Below, one piece after another: positions 63,424 to 64,000 of a stretch of 64,000 nt of DNA. Both the position numbers and the translations under genes were made by a program. Source of the DNA: Kaistia defluvii (GTDB lineage Bacteria > Pseudomonadota > Alphaproteobacteria > Rhizobiales > Kaistiaceae). How positions within the stretch are numbered: position 1 is the stretch's first letter; each line of letters opens with the position of its first letter. The stretch lies in NCBI RefSeq assembly GCF_026343955.1, contig NZ_JAPKNI010000005.1, positions 124,001-188,000 of the forward strand. The letters are read 5' to 3'. Under the pieces are notes generated by a model that was not told the origin of the DNA, ran no database searches, and worked only from the letters and a program-made list of their open reading frames with translations.

Positions 63424-64000
63424 ATGAAGACACGTTTTTCCAGCCTGACGAAGGCGGCGCTGCTCGCCACCGTCGCCATGACCGGCGGCCTCACCGCCCT
63501 GCCCCAGGCCGGCCTCGCCGCCGGCAAGAACATCCTCTGGGTGCAGCCGATGCGCGACCATCCGGTGCATCGCCTGATGCAGGCCGGCTTCCTCAACAAG
63601 TGCAAGGAACTCGGCAATACCTGCGAAGTCGTCGGCAACCCGAGCTCCACCAATTATGACGTGCCCGGCTCGATCCCACTCGCCGAGGCCGCCATGGCGC
63701 GCACCAAGTTCGACGCCATCGCCGTCTACGGCCCGGGCCCGGAGATCTTTCCGTTCATCGGCAAGCTCGGCCGGGAAGGTTTCCCGGTGGTCACCTGGCA
63801 CGTGCTGCCGCCCGAGGGCTCGGTTCCCGGCCTGAAGGCCGCGACCGGCGAAGACATTCCCTCGGCCGGCAGGGCGGCGGCGCTGTCGATGGGCGAGAAG
63901 CTGGGCGGCAAGGGCGTGGTCGCGCTGACGCAGGGCTCGTCCAACGACACCGAGAACGTCATGGCGGACTCGTTCCGCAAGACGATGGCCGAGAAATATC
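63424..64000 (+). CDS. Sugar ABC transporter substrate-binding protein, N-terminal part
   Basis: The frame is open for 192 codons from the ATG at 63424 (GGGAGG just upstream) to the right edge, so the gene is truncated by the window. A signal peptide of about 30 residues ends near QAGLAA. The mature part (GKNILWVQPMRDHPVHRLMQ, then CKELGNTCEVVGNPSSTNYDVPG) resembles periplasmic binding proteins of the ribose/galactose (Peripla_BP_4) type, but with WVQPMRDHPVHR in place of the usual ligand loop. Together with the permease it forms a sugar uptake operon. Confidence 0.88.
   Translation, partial: MKTRFSSLTKAALLATVAMTGGLTALPQAGLAAGKNILWVQPMRDHPVHRLMQAGFLNKCKELGNTCEVVGNPSSTNYDVPGSIPLAEAAMARTKFDAIAVYGPGPEIFPFIGKLGREGFPVVTWHVLPPEGSVPGLKAATGEDIPSAGRAAALSMGEKLGGKGVVALTQGSSNDTENVMADSFRKTMAEKY

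Noticed and set aside
1-64000. Prophage, integron, CRISPR array, tRNA or rRNA genes
   Set aside because: I looked for direct repeats with spacers, integrase or transposase motifs, cloverleaf-like ends and rRNA blocks and found none I could support.

Overview
The window reads as a chromosomal segment of a GC-rich alphaproteobacterium of the order Hyphomicrobiales (Rhizobiales). The evidence is an Omp2b-type porin, an ExoR-like Sel1 regulator, the order dgt-argS-SPOR protein, the order accB-accC-aat-DUF2155, a single bifunctional Rsh protein and a ParE-type topoisomerase subunit. A Kaistia- or Bauldia-like genus would fit the porin and the sugar-transport genes, but that is a guess. Coding density is high. 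Most genes are core housekeeping functions, and I see no phage, IS element, tRNA, rRNA or CRISPR array.

Layout. 1-4.9 kb: SPOR protein (cut by the left edge), argS, dgt and the divergent erpA. 4.9-5.6 kb: a small PIN-toxin/antitoxin pair. 5.6-11.1 kb: AMP nucleosidase, OsmC-like protein, xth, a GFA-fold protein, a DUF2332 protein, and a two-gene unit of a small ABM-like protein with a YafY/WYL regulator preceded by two palindromes. 11.2-18.8 kb: a long leftward block rpoZ-rsh-pyrE-DUF2062-pdxJ-acpS-lepB-rnc-era ending in a terminator. 19-26.2 kb: NYN nuclease-like protein, family 5 uracil-DNA glycosylase, porin, smpB, dapA and a soluble lytic transglycosylase. 26.2-30.5 kb: an envelope cluster of an OmpA protein with repeated BON-like modules, a 44-residue membrane protein, a membrane-anchored HhH protein and an ExoR homologue. 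31-35.4 kb: parE, a small secreted protein and a DEAD-box helicase. 35.8-39.8 kb: a complete Mla-type lipid transport operon (MlaE, MlaF, MlaD, auxiliary lipoprotein). 39.9-51.1 kb: accessory metabolism, including a DgcN-DgcA D-glutamate pair, an MFS carrier, a Ser/Thr dehydratase, a glycosyltransferase coupled to an LpxH-like phosphatase, LysE, FAH, MscS, ThiD and EamA proteins. 51.3-57.2 kb: DUF2155, aat, accC, accB, aroQ, a DsbA-like protein and a BepA-like M48 protease. 57.3-64 kb: an aminotransferase, a ROK regulator divergent from pgi, a paired REP-like repeat, and the start of a sugar ABC transporter operon that runs off the right edge.

The most interesting signals lie between or beneath the obvious genes. 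They are a stable hairpin that could hide a strong Shine-Dalgarno in front of a 26-codon leader coupled to aat; the OmpA / 44-residue / HhH operon, which looks like a link between the cell wall and nucleic acid; two palindromes in front of the YafY operon; an inverted repeat lying on the -10 box of the helicase promoter; and a 206-bp element built from two nearly identical 40-bp inverted arms.
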